15,988 nucleotides of DNA from Chthoniobacterales bacterium (GTDB lineage Bacteria > Verrucomicrobiota > Verrucomicrobiia > Chthoniobacterales > JACTMZ01): positions 1-15,988 of the forward strand of contig JAFMJK010000023.1 in NCBI GenBank assembly GCA_017853515.1, in the 5' to 3' direction. Shown piece after piece: positions 6,474 through 14,637 of the stretch (position 1 is the first letter of the stretch; the number at the start of each line of letters is the position of its first letter). The position numbers were made by a program, and so were the translations under genes. The notes beneath the pieces were generated by a model. It was not told the DNA's origin and made no database searches. It worked only from the letters and a program-made list of their open reading frames with translations.

Positions 6474-7223
6474 CTACTTTCTGATCCAGCGCGTGCCCCA
6501 GGCCACGCTCCACTGGTATTTGCGCGCGTGCTCGCGGATGAGGAAAGGAATGTCCTTGGAGAAACGCAGCTCGAAGTCGGGCGAGAGCAATCCGGTCAGC
6601 ACATCTGCAGACGAGGCATCTCCCCTGCCCCCGATCCAATTTTCCCGCGGCGTGTATTCTTCGAGCCAGGTGAACGGCGTGGTGAGCAGGAGTTGTCCGC
6701 CGGGGCGGACGAGCGAAGGCAAACGCGCGAGAAACCGGCGCGGGTCGGGCAAACGGCAAAGGAGATTCGCGGCAAGCACGACGTCGAACGACCCGAGATC
6801 CTCGCGCAGGGCCATGGCGTCGCCCGCCTCGAAGGCGACGCGCCCGGGATCGACGCCCCGCGGAAGCCGCGCGACGGCCTGCGCGGTGCGTTCGCCTTCG
6901 ATGATGAAATCGTAGTCCAATGCGCCTCGCGCGCGGACCGTATCGGCCGCGTCGACGAAGGCCCGCGAAAAATCGATCCCGATCACCTCGCGGCAGTGGC
7001 GAGCCAGTTCGAAGCTGGAGCGTCCAACAGCGCAGCCGACATCGAGGGCGCGGGCCGCAGAAGGCAGAGACGGGACATCGAGCAATTCTTCGACCAAGCG
7101 CGCGGCGAAGTTGAGCGCATCGCCCGGTCCTCCGGGCCACGGGAGAATTTCTTTCGCCCCGCCGAAGTGAAAGAGCAAATATTCCCGGACCAACCGGTCG
7201 CTCTCGTAAATGTTCTCCGCCAC
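6474..7223 (-). CDS. Putative 4-mercaptohistidine N1-methyltransferase (stand-alone OvoA C-terminal-type domain)
   Basis: This SAM-dependent class I methyltransferase resembles the domain fused to the C-terminus of OvoA, which methylates 4-mercaptohistidine to give ovothiol A, a redox-active thiohistidine. Features of that group visible here are the N-terminus NIYESDRLVREYLLFHFG (4-21), the SAM-binding motif ALDVGCAVGRSSFELA (59-74), GIDFS (82-86), FEAGDA (131-136), the long block SFDVVLAANLLCRLPDP (145-161), TTPFTWLEEYTPRENW (181-196) and FLIREHARKYQW near the C-terminus. The protein has 249 residues. The start is GTG at 7221-7223, 11 bp after the stop of the upstream gene, so the two are probably co-transcribed. 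The iron-dependent sulfoxide-synthase half of OvoA is not in the window and would have to be encoded elsewhere. Assignment to the family is from recalled sequence similarity; the substrate is inferred. Confidence 0.8.
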   Translation of the reverse strand: MAENIYESDRLVREYLLFHFGGAKEILPWPGGPGDALNFAARLVEELLDVPSLPSAARALDVGCAVGRSSFELARHCREVIGIDFSRAFVDAADTVRARGALDYDFIIEGERTAQAVARLPRGVDPGRVAFEAGDAMALREDLGSFDVVLAANLLCRLPDPRRFLARLPSLVRPGGQLLLTTPFTWLEEYTPRENWIGGRGDASSADVLTGLLSPDFELRFSKDIPFLIREHARKYQWSVAWGTRWIRK

Positions 7224-7234
7224 GCGCGGGACGC

Positions 7235-8377
7235 CTACTTGAGCAGACTCTCCATGTAGGGCGACGGCTGGAAATCCTTGAGCAGGATTTCCACTTTGTT
7301 GTCGCGGAAGAGGCGAACCTCGGACGATTTCACCTCGGGTGTTTTTTCGCGCGAGAAAAGAATATCGTCATGCGTGGCGTTCATCTTGCTGGCAAAGCGG
7401 TCCGGCGTGAGGCTGCCGCCGAGATGGTCGCTGCGGCCGGTGGCGATGTGGAAAGTGCCGCGGATTTTTTCGTCCTGGATGTCTTTGCCCGAGACCGGAA
7501 GCACTTGCGTGCCGAAACCGAGTTCGCCGAGTTCGCCGGTGACCGGGTCGCTTTCCAATTTGCGGTTGTGAGCCTCGATGGTGGCGGCGCTGCCCTTGAT
7601 GAGAGTCGCATTTTTGATGCGACCGCCCGTGACATGCATCAGGCCGAGCGTGCCGTCCTCGTATTTCATGGGGAATTCCCCCTCGGCGCCGACGGGAACG
7701 TAATAAATTTCCCCGGCCGGAAGATTGGCCACATCGGGTTCGGTGCCGCGGCAGAGCCCGTGGCTTTTTTGCGCCTCCTGCCGGCCAAGTTCGAGCTTGA
7801 GCGTGTGCTTCGCGCCGTTCTCGAGATGAAAGTCGAGCTCGACCGAATCGGCGCGGGTCATGCCTTGGCGGAGCTTTTCCGCCTCGACGCTGACTTCGTC
7901 ATAATCGACGGACAATCCGGAGGAGAGAATGATGTCATTGACCCCGTGCAGCGTGGCGCCGCGGAACCCGTGCTGCTTGGCCGAGGCGGTGAGCGGAGCG
8001 GTGGCCGAGTAAGTCGAGACGCAGAGGATAAGGTCGTAGTTCGGATAGATGTCCTTCTCGAAGCTGAGCTGGCGGCCGTCCGGCGCATACGCCTCATCGG
8101 GCAGATCGAGGTTGCTGCCGCCGGTCATTTCGTAGGCGTAGATCTCGCCGCCCTCGAGACCGAGTTCGGCGAGCACTCCGTTTTTCAGGCCCTGATAGAA
8201 AACATCGTGGGCTTTCTTCTGCACCGTGAGGCCCGGATCTTGGAGAAACTTGAAGTCTTTGATTTCGCGCGGGTCTTTGAGGTCGATGAGAACGCAGACG
8301 CGTTGACCGGGAGCGGGGTCGAAGGTCTTTTTCAGGAGACGGCTCAGACTGAAGGGAGGGAATGTTCGGCTACTCAT
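7235..8377 (-). CDS. M29 (AmpS/aminopeptidase T)-like protein
   Basis: The 380-residue protein has the two-part layout of M29 metallo-aminopeptidases. Residues 1-180 form an alpha/beta N-terminal region, including the CVLIDLKDPR strand and YDLILCVSTYSATAP at 114-128. The C-terminal part carries the M29 landmarks NLPAGEIYYVPVGAEG (218-233), GELGELGFGT (281-290), KIRGTFHIATG (304-314) and THDDILF (335-341). By position, Glu223 or Glu282/285, His310 and His336-x-Asp338 would be metal ligands, so the active site looks mostly kept although the sequence is divergent. Classical members remove N-terminal amino acids using two divalent cations in the cytoplasm. The gene lies 11 bp upstream of the ovothiol-type methyltransferase and probably shares its transcript; a link to thiohistidine metabolism is a guess. 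ATG 8375-8377 is the start. No clear ribosome site or promoter was found in the 64-bp divergent gap. Confidence 0.75.
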   Translation of the reverse strand: MSSRTFPPFSLSRLLKKTFDPAPGQRVCVLIDLKDPREIKDFKFLQDPGLTVQKKAHDVFYQGLKNGVLAELGLEGGEIYAYEMTGGSNLDLPDEAYAPDGRQLSFEKDIYPNYDLILCVSTYSATAPLTASAKQHGFRGATLHGVNDIILSSGLSVDYDEVSVEAEKLRQGMTRADSVELDFHLENGAKHTLKLELGRQEAQKSHGLCRGTEPDVANLPAGEIYYVPVGAEGEFPMKYEDGTLGLMHVTGGRIKNATLIKGSAATIEAHNRKLESDPVTGELGELGFGTQVLPVSGKDIQDEKIRGTFHIATGRSDHLGGSLTPDRFASKMNATHDDILFSREKTPEVKSSEVRLFRDNKVEILLKDFQPSPYMESLLK

Positions 8378-8441
8378 GATGCAATTGGAGTTTTAACAGC
8401 GTATAGGCTACGAATGGAAGTCCCGCGCGGACTCCAGAAAA

Positions 8442-9683
8442 ATGGCGACAACGAGCTCCCCTTCCAACCTGACCGTGATCGTGCCGTTATTTCCGCGGCA
8501 TCCGGGCCTGCGCCATGCTTTGGCCACGCTGCGGGCACAGACTGTGCGCCCCGATTTGGTGGTGTTTCTCGACGACGGCAAGACAGCCGGTGCTGCGGAG
8601 CCCGAGAAAGAAGTTCCGGGTGTGCCCGTGCAGGTGGTTCAGGTCGACACGACGGACGTTGCCGACGCGATCAATCGCGCAGTCGACTTTCTCGACCACT
8701 CGAAATACATCGCCATCATCGGTGCCGGGGGCGCGTATGCGCCGCAGCGGCTCGAGCGGTGCCTCGCAGCGATCGAAGGCCCTTCGCGCTTCCGCAAGCC
8801 GGGAATCGTCGTCACCGGCGCGATTCTGGTCGACAGCCGGAGCGTTCCGCTTGCTGCGGGCGACGAGCGTCATGCGCAACTGGCGAGACTCTGGGCACCC
8901 GGCAGGGAAGGCGTGGGAATTCCCGACTGGCTGGGAGCAGGCGACTTTGTCCTTTCCGCGGCGAATATTTTCGCGCGGCGTTCTTATCTTTTGGCCAACC
9001 CATTGCTCACGGAGGTTCCCTCATTCGCGTATCATGCGGCCATACAGGCGGGGGTGCAGGGACAGCTCGAGGTCCTCGATGAACCTCTCTTCGAGCTGAA
9101 CTGGAGCGGTCCCGAGTCCGGCCAATCCGCCCTGACCGCGGCGGCGCTGCTCCGGGCGCAGATCCGCCTGCTCCACGCTTTGCGCGAAAAGCTGAACACC
9201 TCGGTGGAAACGCGGCGCAACTTCGCGGCATTCCACCGCGCGGCATGGCAAAACATCTCGGGATTGCGCGAAGACCTCTTCACCCAGGCGGCGCTGCAAC
9301 TCGCCTCGATGTCTTCCCAGGAGAACATACTCAAGGTCGCCGACCACTTTTCGGCATCCAGCGAACTTCTCGAACCGCCCACCCATCTGAGAGCGCTCCG
9401 CAAAAGCGAGGCCTTCGCCGACCCGGCTTCCTACGCGGCGGCGTTGGTCAAGGCGCGGGCGGAACTGGCCGCGCTGCGCACGGAGCACGAGCGTTCGTTG
9501 CGCGTGGCGGACGCGGCACAGGATTCCGGTTGGGTGCGGTTCGGCGCGTGGCTCGGTGACCGCAGCGCGCGCCGCATCATGGAAATGGACGCGGAGGAAA
9601 AAGCGTCAGTTCAACCGCCAAATGGCGAAGTTGAGAGCGGCGGCGAAAACAACCCAGACCAAGTAGGGCACCAGCAACCATGA
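8442..9683 (+). CDS. Family 2 glycosyltransferase-like protein with degenerate metal motif
   Basis: The first 230 or so residues follow the GT-A pattern. They run NLTVIVPLFPRHPGLRHALATLRAQT (9-34), VVFLDDGKT (40-48) as the nucleotide-binding acidic pair, AINRAVDFL (76-84) and YIAIIGAGGAYAPQRLERCL (89-108), then SAANIFARRSYL (172-183). In active relatives the segment at 93-98 holds the DXD (Asp-x-Asp) that binds the metal-sugar nucleotide; here it reads GAGG, so activity by the usual mechanism is doubtful. Residues 235-390 are mainly helical and charged, of unknown role. The last 26 or so residues (QPPNGEVESGG onward) are encoded opposite the 3' end of tspO and look like a random tail. The ATG start is supported by family alignment; no ribosome site is seen. 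The acceptor and donor cannot be named. Confidence 0.75.
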   Translation: MATTSSPSNLTVIVPLFPRHPGLRHALATLRAQTVRPDLVVFLDDGKTAGAAEPEKEVPGVPVQVVQVDTTDVADAINRAVDFLDHSKYIAIIGAGGAYAPQRLERCLAAIEGPSRFRKPGIVVTGAILVDSRSVPLAAGDERHAQLARLWAPGREGVGIPDWLGAGDFVLSAANIFARRSYLLANPLLTEVPSFAYHAAIQAGVQGQLEVLDEPLFELNWSGPESGQSALTAAALLRAQIRLLHALREKLNTSVETRRNFAAFHRAAWQNISGLREDLFTQAALQLASMSSQENILKVADHFSASSELLEPPTHLRALRKSEAFADPASYAAALVKARAELAALRTEHERSLRVADAAQDSGWVRFGAWLGDRSARRIMEMDAEEKASVQPPNGEVESGGENNPDQVGHQQP

Positions 9684-10064
9684 AGCGAGCCGGCTGACGG
9701 GAAGGAAAGCGCGTCCCGTCAGCACGATGGCGGCGCCGAGCAGGACGATCTCCGCGAGCGCGAGGCCGGGATTGCGCAGCCCGAAAAAAAGCGGAGTCCA
9801 CAGCGCGTTGAGCGCGAGTTGCACGAGGTAAATGGCAAGCGGACCGCGTTGCGCCCGCCAGCCGCCCTTGCGCCAGACGAGCCATGCGGCAACGGCCATC
9901 ATGAGATAGAGGACGGTCCACACCGGACCGAAGAGCCAACCGGGCGGAGCCCACGAAGGTTTGGCAAGAGATGCGTAGTAGCCGGCGGGTTGGACGAGGA
10001 AGCCGGTGAGCGCGGCGCAGAAAGTCAACGCGATCCAACCGAGAAGAGCCGCGGCGGATTTCAT
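9606..10064 (-). CDS. tspO: TspO/MBR family membrane protein
   Basis: The protein is a five-helix inner-membrane protein related to bacterial TspO and the mitochondrial translocator protein, which bind porphyrins and related ligands. The 152 residues give five hydrophobic segments. Family signatures are present: KPSWAPPGWLFGPVWTVLY (35-53), QLALNALWTPLFFG (81-94) and a last helix with VPYLVWVVFAAALNFAIWRLN (132-152). The tryptophans and the NxxW element that line the ligand pocket are kept. The ATG (10062-10064) follows the RND pump stop after three bases, so translation is probably coupled and this is the last gene of the efflux operon. Its 3' end overlaps the convergent glycosyltransferase-like gene by 78 bp. 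Confidence 0.93.
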   Translation of the reverse strand: MKSAAALLGWIALTFCAALTGFLVQPAGYYASLAKPSWAPPGWLFGPVWTVLYLMMAVAAWLVWRKGGWRAQRGPLAIYLVQLALNALWTPLFFGLRNPGLALAEIVLLGAAIVLTGRAFLPVSRLASWLLVPYLVWVVFAAALNFAIWRLN

Positions 10065-10067
10065 TTT

Positions 10068-13000
10068 TCAGTGCGGCGCGGGTGAAGCGTCCTTCCCCTC
10101 GCCCGGTTTGGAGCCGGACAGTTTTTCCACCACGTAGAAAAGCATCGGGATGATGAAAATGGCGAAGACGGTCGCGGCGAGCATGCCGCCGATGACCGCG
10201 GTGCCCATGGTCTGGCGCGAGATGGCGCCGGAACCCGTGGCGGTCCAAAGCGGCACGCAACCGAGGATGAAAGCGAACGCGGTCATGAGGATGGGGCGCA
10301 GACGCACGCGCGCGCCGGCCAGCGCGGCGTCGAAAAGATTTTTGCCGCCCTCGTATTCCGCTTTGCAGAATTCGACGATGAGGATGGCGTTTTTCGCGGC
10401 GAGGCCGATGAGCATGACCAGCGCGATTTGCGCGTAGATGTTGTTGTCCATCGAGCGCCCCCACAGCGCGAAGAACGCGCCGAAGATGGCGATGGGCGTG
10501 CCGAGCAGGACGCTGAAGGGCAGCGACCAGCTTTCGTATTGCGCGGCGAGGATGAGGAAGACGAAGACCAGCGCGAGGGCGAAGATGACGGCGGGCGAGA
10601 CGCCCTCGGCCGCCTGCTTTTCCTGGAAGGACATGCCGAGGTAATTGTAGCCCATTTCCTTCGGCATGGTTTGTTCGAAGACCTCCTCGAGCGCGGCCAT
10701 GGCTTGGTTGGAACTGTACCCGGGAGCGGCACTGGCATTGATCTGCGCCGAGCGATACATGTTGAAGCGCATGGTGAATTCCGGACCGTAACGCGGCTTG
10801 GTCGTCATCAGCGCGGAGAGCGGAACGGATTTGCCCTCGCCGTTGCGCACGTAGAACTGCCCGGCCTTCTCGATCTCGCCGCGGAATTCGCCGGCGGCTT
10901 GCACGTAGACCTGCCATTGCAGGCCGAAGCGGTTGAAGTAATTGACCATCGTGCCGCCGAGGAACGTCTGCAGCGTGTTGTAGGCGCTGTCGATGGCCAC
11001 GCCCTGCGTCATGGCCATCTCGCGGTCGATATCGAGTTTGATCTGCGGGACGCTGGGCAGGAGCGTGGTGTTGAGCCGCTCGAGCTCGGGGCGCTTGGCC
11101 GCGGCCTCCATGAACGTCCTGGTATTCTCGGCGAGAAACTGGACGGAGCCGCCGCTGAGGTCCTGCAAGATGAAGTTGACCCCGCCGGACGTGCCGACGC
11201 CGGGAATGGCCGGGGGCGAGAAGGCGAAGGCCATGCCCTCGGGCAAGGCGGCGAGACGCGCGTTGATGCGACGCATGATGTTCTTGTATTGCGTCTGCGG
11301 CGTGGTGCGTTCTTCCCAGGGCTTGAGTGTGACGAAGAAAAATCCGTTGTAGGTCGTCTGCACGGTGCTGAGCAGGTTGAACCCGACGACGGTGGTGACG
11401 TATTCCACGCCGGGAGTGTCCATGATGATCTTCTCGATCTCTTTGCAGGCCTGGCTGGTCCGCTCCATGGAAGACGCGTCGGGCAACTGCACGCCGGCGT
11501 AGAAGTATCCCTGGTCTTCCTCGGGCAGGAAGGAGGGCGGCAGGCGGTCGCCGAAAAACCCGGCGAGTGCCGCCATGCCACCGAGGAAAATCAAACTGAT
11601 GAGAACCTTGCGGATGGCCATGCCGCAGATGCGCACGTAGTTGTCCGTGGCGCGGCCGAACATGCCATTGAACCATTTGTAGAATCCGCCGAGAGGTCCG
11701 CGGGTTTCGGTTTTCGGGCGGAGGATGAGGGAAGCGAGCGCCGGACTGAGCGAGAGAGCGTTGAAGGCCGAGATGCAGACGGAGATGGCGATGGTCACGG
11801 CGAACTGCTGGTAAAGGCTGCCCGTGATGCCGGGGATGAAAATCGTCGGGATGAAGACCGAGGAAAGCACCAGCGCGATGGCCACGACCGGGCCGGAGAC
11901 TTCCTGCATGGCCTTGAGCGTGGCATCGCGCGGGCTCATCCCCTGCTCGATGTGGTGCTCGACCGCTTCGACCACGACGATGGCATCGTCGACGACGAGA
12001 CCGATGGCGAGAACCAGACCGAAAAGCGAGAGTGTGTTGATGGAGAATCCGACCAACGGGAAGATGGCGAAGGTGCCGATGAGCGAAACCGGGACGGCGA
12101 GAAGCGGGATGAGGGTGGCGCGCCAACCTTGGAGGAAGACGAAGACGACGATGATGACGAGGAGCAGCGCCTCGAAGAGGGTTTTGACGATTTCCTCGAT
12201 GCCGGCAGTGACGGCTTTCGTCGTGTCGAGGGACTCGGTGTAGGCGAGTCCGGGCGGGAAGCGCTCGGCGAGGCGCGCCATGAGTTCCTTCGCGTTCTTG
12301 GCCGCATCGAGCGCGTTCGAACCCGGCGTCTGGTAGCAGGCGATGATGGCCGAGGGCTTCCCGTTGAAGCGGCCCTGCATGTTGTAGTTCTGCGCGCCGA
12401 GCTGGATGTCGGCGACGTCCTTGAGCAGCAGGGTCGACCCGTCGGAATTGGCGCGGACGATGATGTTGCCGAATTCCTCGATCGTGCTGAGGTAGCCCTG
12501 CGTGATGACCGATTTGGCGAATTCCTGTCCGGGCGGCGCGGGCGGGCCGCCGACTTTGCCCGCGGGGTTGACGCGGTTCTGCGCGCGGACGGCCTGCACG
12601 ATCTCGTCCGTGGTGACATCGAGCTTGGCCAGCTGGTCGGGGCGCACCCAGATGCGCATGGCGTATTGCCCCGCGCCGAAAATGGAAACCTGCGAGACAC
12701 CGTCGACGCGGCCGAGCTCGTTGTTGATGTTGATGTAGGCGTAGTTGGCGAGAAAGGTGGCGTCGAATTCGTCGTTCGGTGAATAGAGCGCGAAAAGAAG
12801 AAGCGGGGCGGACGTGCTCTTCTGCACGGTCACGCCGTAGTTGCTCACCGCGGAGGGCAACTGCGACGCAGCCTGGCTCTGCCGCATCTGCGTGAGGATC
12901 TGGTCCGTCGTCGCGTCGGTCTGCACGCCGAAAAACACATTCAGCGTCATCTGCCCGTTGTTCGCGTTGATGGAATACATGTATTCCATGTTGTCGACGC

Positions 13001-13211
13001 CGTTGACCTGCTGCTCGATCGGCGTGGCGACCGATTGTTCGACGGTCAGTGCGTCCGCGCCGACGTAGGTTGCCGTGACCTGGATCTGCGGCGGGACGAT
13101 GTTCGGGTATTGCGCGATGGGCAGACCGGCCATCGAGACGAGTCCGACAATGACGGTGATGATGGCGATGACCATCGCCACGATCGGCCGGTTGACGAAG
13201 AACTGCGGCAT
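10068..13211 (-). CDS. RND efflux transporter, HAE1/AcrB family
   Basis: This inner-membrane proton-driven pump exports hydrophobic or amphiphilic compounds as part of a tripartite complex. The 1047 residues match AcrB-type length. The N-terminus FFVNRPIVAMVIAIITVIVG is the first transmembrane helix. The porter region follows (LPIAQYPNIVPPQIQVTA, then VEQSVATPIEQQVNGVDNM). In the membrane part the proton-relay residues are present: the Asp pair in AIGLVVDDAIVVVEAVEHH, the Lys in LIGLAAKNAILIVEF and the Arg in RLRPILMTAFAFILGC. The second periplasmic repeat includes GYFYAGVQLPD. The start ATG (13209-13211) is 14 bp after the stop of the adaptor gene, with no obvious Shine-Dalgarno. tspO follows after three bases. 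Substrates cannot be deduced. Confidence 0.96.
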   Translation of the reverse strand: MPQFFVNRPIVAMVIAIITVIVGLVSMAGLPIAQYPNIVPPQIQVTATYVGADALTVEQSVATPIEQQVNGVDNMEYMYSINANNGQMTLNVFFGVQTDATTDQILTQMRQSQAASQLPSAVSNYGVTVQKSTSAPLLLFALYSPNDEFDATFLANYAYININNELGRVDGVSQVSIFGAGQYAMRIWVRPDQLAKLDVTTDEIVQAVRAQNRVNPAGKVGGPPAPPGQEFAKSVITQGYLSTIEEFGNIIVRANSDGSTLLLKDVADIQLGAQNYNMQGRFNGKPSAIIACYQTPGSNALDAAKNAKELMARLAERFPPGLAYTESLDTTKAVTAGIEEIVKTLFEALLLVIIVVFVFLQGWRATLIPLLAVPVSLIGTFAIFPLVGFSINTLSLFGLVLAIGLVVDDAIVVVEAVEHHIEQGMSPRDATLKAMQEVSGPVVAIALVLSSVFIPTIFIPGITGSLYQQFAVTIAISVCISAFNALSLSPALASLILRPKTETRGPLGGFYKWFNGMFGRATDNYVRICGMAIRKVLISLIFLGGMAALAGFFGDRLPPSFLPEEDQGYFYAGVQLPDASSMERTSQACKEIEKIIMDTPGVEYVTTVVGFNLLSTVQTTYNGFFFVTLKPWEERTTPQTQYKNIMRRINARLAALPEGMAFAFSPPAIPGVGTSGGVNFILQDLSGGSVQFLAENTRTFMEAAAKRPELERLNTTLLPSVPQIKLDIDREMAMTQGVAIDSAYNTLQTFLGGTMVNYFNRFGLQWQVYVQAAGEFRGEIEKAGQFYVRNGEGKSVPLSALMTTKPRYGPEFTMRFNMYRSAQINASAAPGYSSNQAMAALEEVFEQTMPKEMGYNYLGMSFQEKQAAEGVSPAVIFALALVFVFLILAAQYESWSLPFSVLLGTPIAIFGAFFALWGRSMDNNIYAQIALVMLIGLAAKNAILIVEFCKAEYEGGKNLFDAALAGARVRLRPILMTAFAFILGCVPLWTATGSGAISRQTMGTAVIGGMLAATVFAIFIIPMLFYVVEKLSGSKPGEGKDASPAPH

Positions 13212-13225
13212 GAAAGTTGGCCGGG

Positions 13226-14539
13226 CTAATTGGCCGGCGCGGCGGGAGATGCCGCGGGTTCGGCAGCCGGCGACGGCTGTGCCGCGGGCGAAGGTTCCGG
13301 AGCAACGGGCGCGGCAGGCACCGGCGCGCCTTCGAGTGCGGCCTTCGGCGGCAAGCGGTCGAAGTTCTCATCCTCCGGTCTGACCGGCGCGGGCAACGTG
13401 GGATCCTCGGCAAAGCCTTCGGGGATTTTCCACGGCTGCGTTTTGACCACCATGCCCTCGCGCAATTTTTGCATTCCTTCGACCACGACGCTCTCGCCGG
13501 GGGACAATCCATTGCTCACCACCTGCATCGAAGCGTAAGTCGGCCCGGTCTCGACGATGCGAAGATCCACCTTTCCGTCCTGACCGATGACCGCGATTTG
13601 CGCCTTGCCCTGCAGATCGTTGATCGCGCGCTGCGGCACGAGCAATGCGTCCTTTTTCCAACTGGTCACGCCGCGCACGCGCGCGAATTGTCCCGTGCGC
13701 AGCAGGCTGCCCGGGTTGGGAAACTCGGCTTCGATCTGCAGCGAGCCCGTGTTCTGCGTGACCTGGTTGTTGATGGCGAGGAGGCGGCCGGGATGCGGAT
13801 AAATGGTGCTGTCGCTGAGCACGATCTGCAGCCCGAGTCCGCCCCGCTTGGACATCCTGGCGATAGATTCCGGATCGCCGAAGTAGGGTTGGATGTATTT
13901 GAGATACTCGTTCTCGCTGAGAAAAAATTTCACCTTGATCGGGTCGACCATCGTGACCGAGGTGAGCACGCCGGATTGCGGCCCGATAAGGTTGCCGACT
14001 TGCGCGGCGGCGATGCCGGCCAGTCCGTCGACCGGCGCGGTGATGCTGGTGAACTCGAGGTTGAGGCGGGCCTGCTCGACGTTCGCTTGCGCCGCGGCCA
14101 CCGCGGCCTTGCTCGATTCGAACGCCTGCACCTCGTCGTCGTATTGCTCGCGGCTGATGACGTTTTTCTTGAGCAGGTCGACGGCACGCTTGGCGTTGGC
14201 TTCGTCGCGGATGAGCGCGGCTGTGGCTTTGTCCAGATCCCCCTGCGCCTGGTCATAGGCCGCTTTGAAGGGCCGCGGATCGATCTGGAAAAGCCGGTCG
14301 CCCTTTTTCACCGGCGAGCCGTCGACATAATCCTGCGAAACAAGGTAGCCGGAGACCTGGGCGCGGATTTCGGCGTTGACCAAGCCGGCGGTGAGACCGA
14401 CCCACTCGTGCACCACGGGAACATCCTGCCGGAGGGGCGCCATGACGGGGACGACGAACTCGGGCGGTTGCGGTTTCGGCCTGGGGGAGCAGGCGGCCAG
14501 GCAAAGCACCACACCAAGCAAAAGTGAGAGGAGTTTCAC
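13226..14539 (-). CDS. RND efflux membrane-fusion (periplasmic adaptor) lipoprotein
   Basis: The adaptor links an RND pump to an outer-membrane channel. The GTG at 14537-14539 is chosen because GGAG lies four bases upstream and because it gives a textbook lipoprotein signal: Lys2, a hydrophobic run and the lipobox LAAC with Cys17. A further in-frame GTG at 14573-14575 would add twelve residues without a ribosome site. The mature part shows the barrel-sandwich/lipoyl half (AEIRAQVSGYLVSQDYVDGS, then LFQIDPRPF), an alpha-helical hairpin of Ala-rich heptads (about 90-165), the second lipoyl half TSITAPVDGLAG, and a beta-barrel with TGQFARVRG. The last 60 or so residues are Pro/Ala-rich and probably disordered, longer than in AcrA. 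It is the first gene of the operon with the pump and tspO. Confidence 0.94.
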   Translation of the reverse strand: MKLLSLLLGVVLCLAACSPRPKPQPPEFVVPVMAPLRQDVPVVHEWVGLTAGLVNAEIRAQVSGYLVSQDYVDGSPVKKGDRLFQIDPRPFKAAYDQAQGDLDKATAALIRDEANAKRAVDLLKKNVISREQYDDEVQAFESSKAAVAAAQANVEQARLNLEFTSITAPVDGLAGIAAAQVGNLIGPQSGVLTSVTMVDPIKVKFFLSENEYLKYIQPYFGDPESIARMSKRGGLGLQIVLSDSTIYPHPGRLLAINNQVTQNTGSLQIEAEFPNPGSLLRTGQFARVRGVTSWKKDALLVPQRAINDLQGKAQIAVIGQDGKVDLRIVETGPTYASMQVVSNGLSPGESVVVEGMQKLREGMVVKTQPWKIPEGFAEDPTLPAPVRPEDENFDRLPPKAALEGAPVPAAPVAPEPSPAAQPSPAAEPAASPAAPAN

Positions 14540-14569
14540 GATGCTCCAATAGAACGGCTGGCGCGCCGG

Positions 14570-14582
14570 TTGCACAGCGCAA
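14570..14582. promoter_or_regulatory. Imperfect inverted repeat in the divergent efflux/AsmA-like intergenic region
   Basis: TTGCACAGCGCAA has TTGC and GCAA arms around a five-base centre. It lies about 30 bp upstream of the adaptor start, within the 98-bp divergent region. It could be a repressor site for the efflux operon, but short GC-rich inverted repeats also arise by chance and no regulator gene is adjacent. Confidence 0.2.
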
Positions 14583-14637
14583 AAGCACCACGCGCGCTGG
14601 CCAACTCCTGCCTCCGGTGCTCTTATTGCACGGAAGC

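Noticed and set aside
7370..9082. Plus-strand frame spanning the M29-like gene and the following glycosyltransferase-like gene
   Set aside because: Its first half is antisense to the M29-like gene and its second half is out of frame with the GT-A pattern.
10428..12782. Plus-strand frame of 784 codons antisense to the pump gene
   Set aside because: Asp/Glu/Gly/Arg-rich mirror of a GC-rich transporter; no recognisable domain.
9577..13512. Very long minus-strand frame (over 1300 codons) across the pump gene
   Set aside because: It is out of frame with the RND transporter, is Arg/His/Pro-rich throughout, and carries no domain; the AcrB-type frame at 10068-13211 is the real one.
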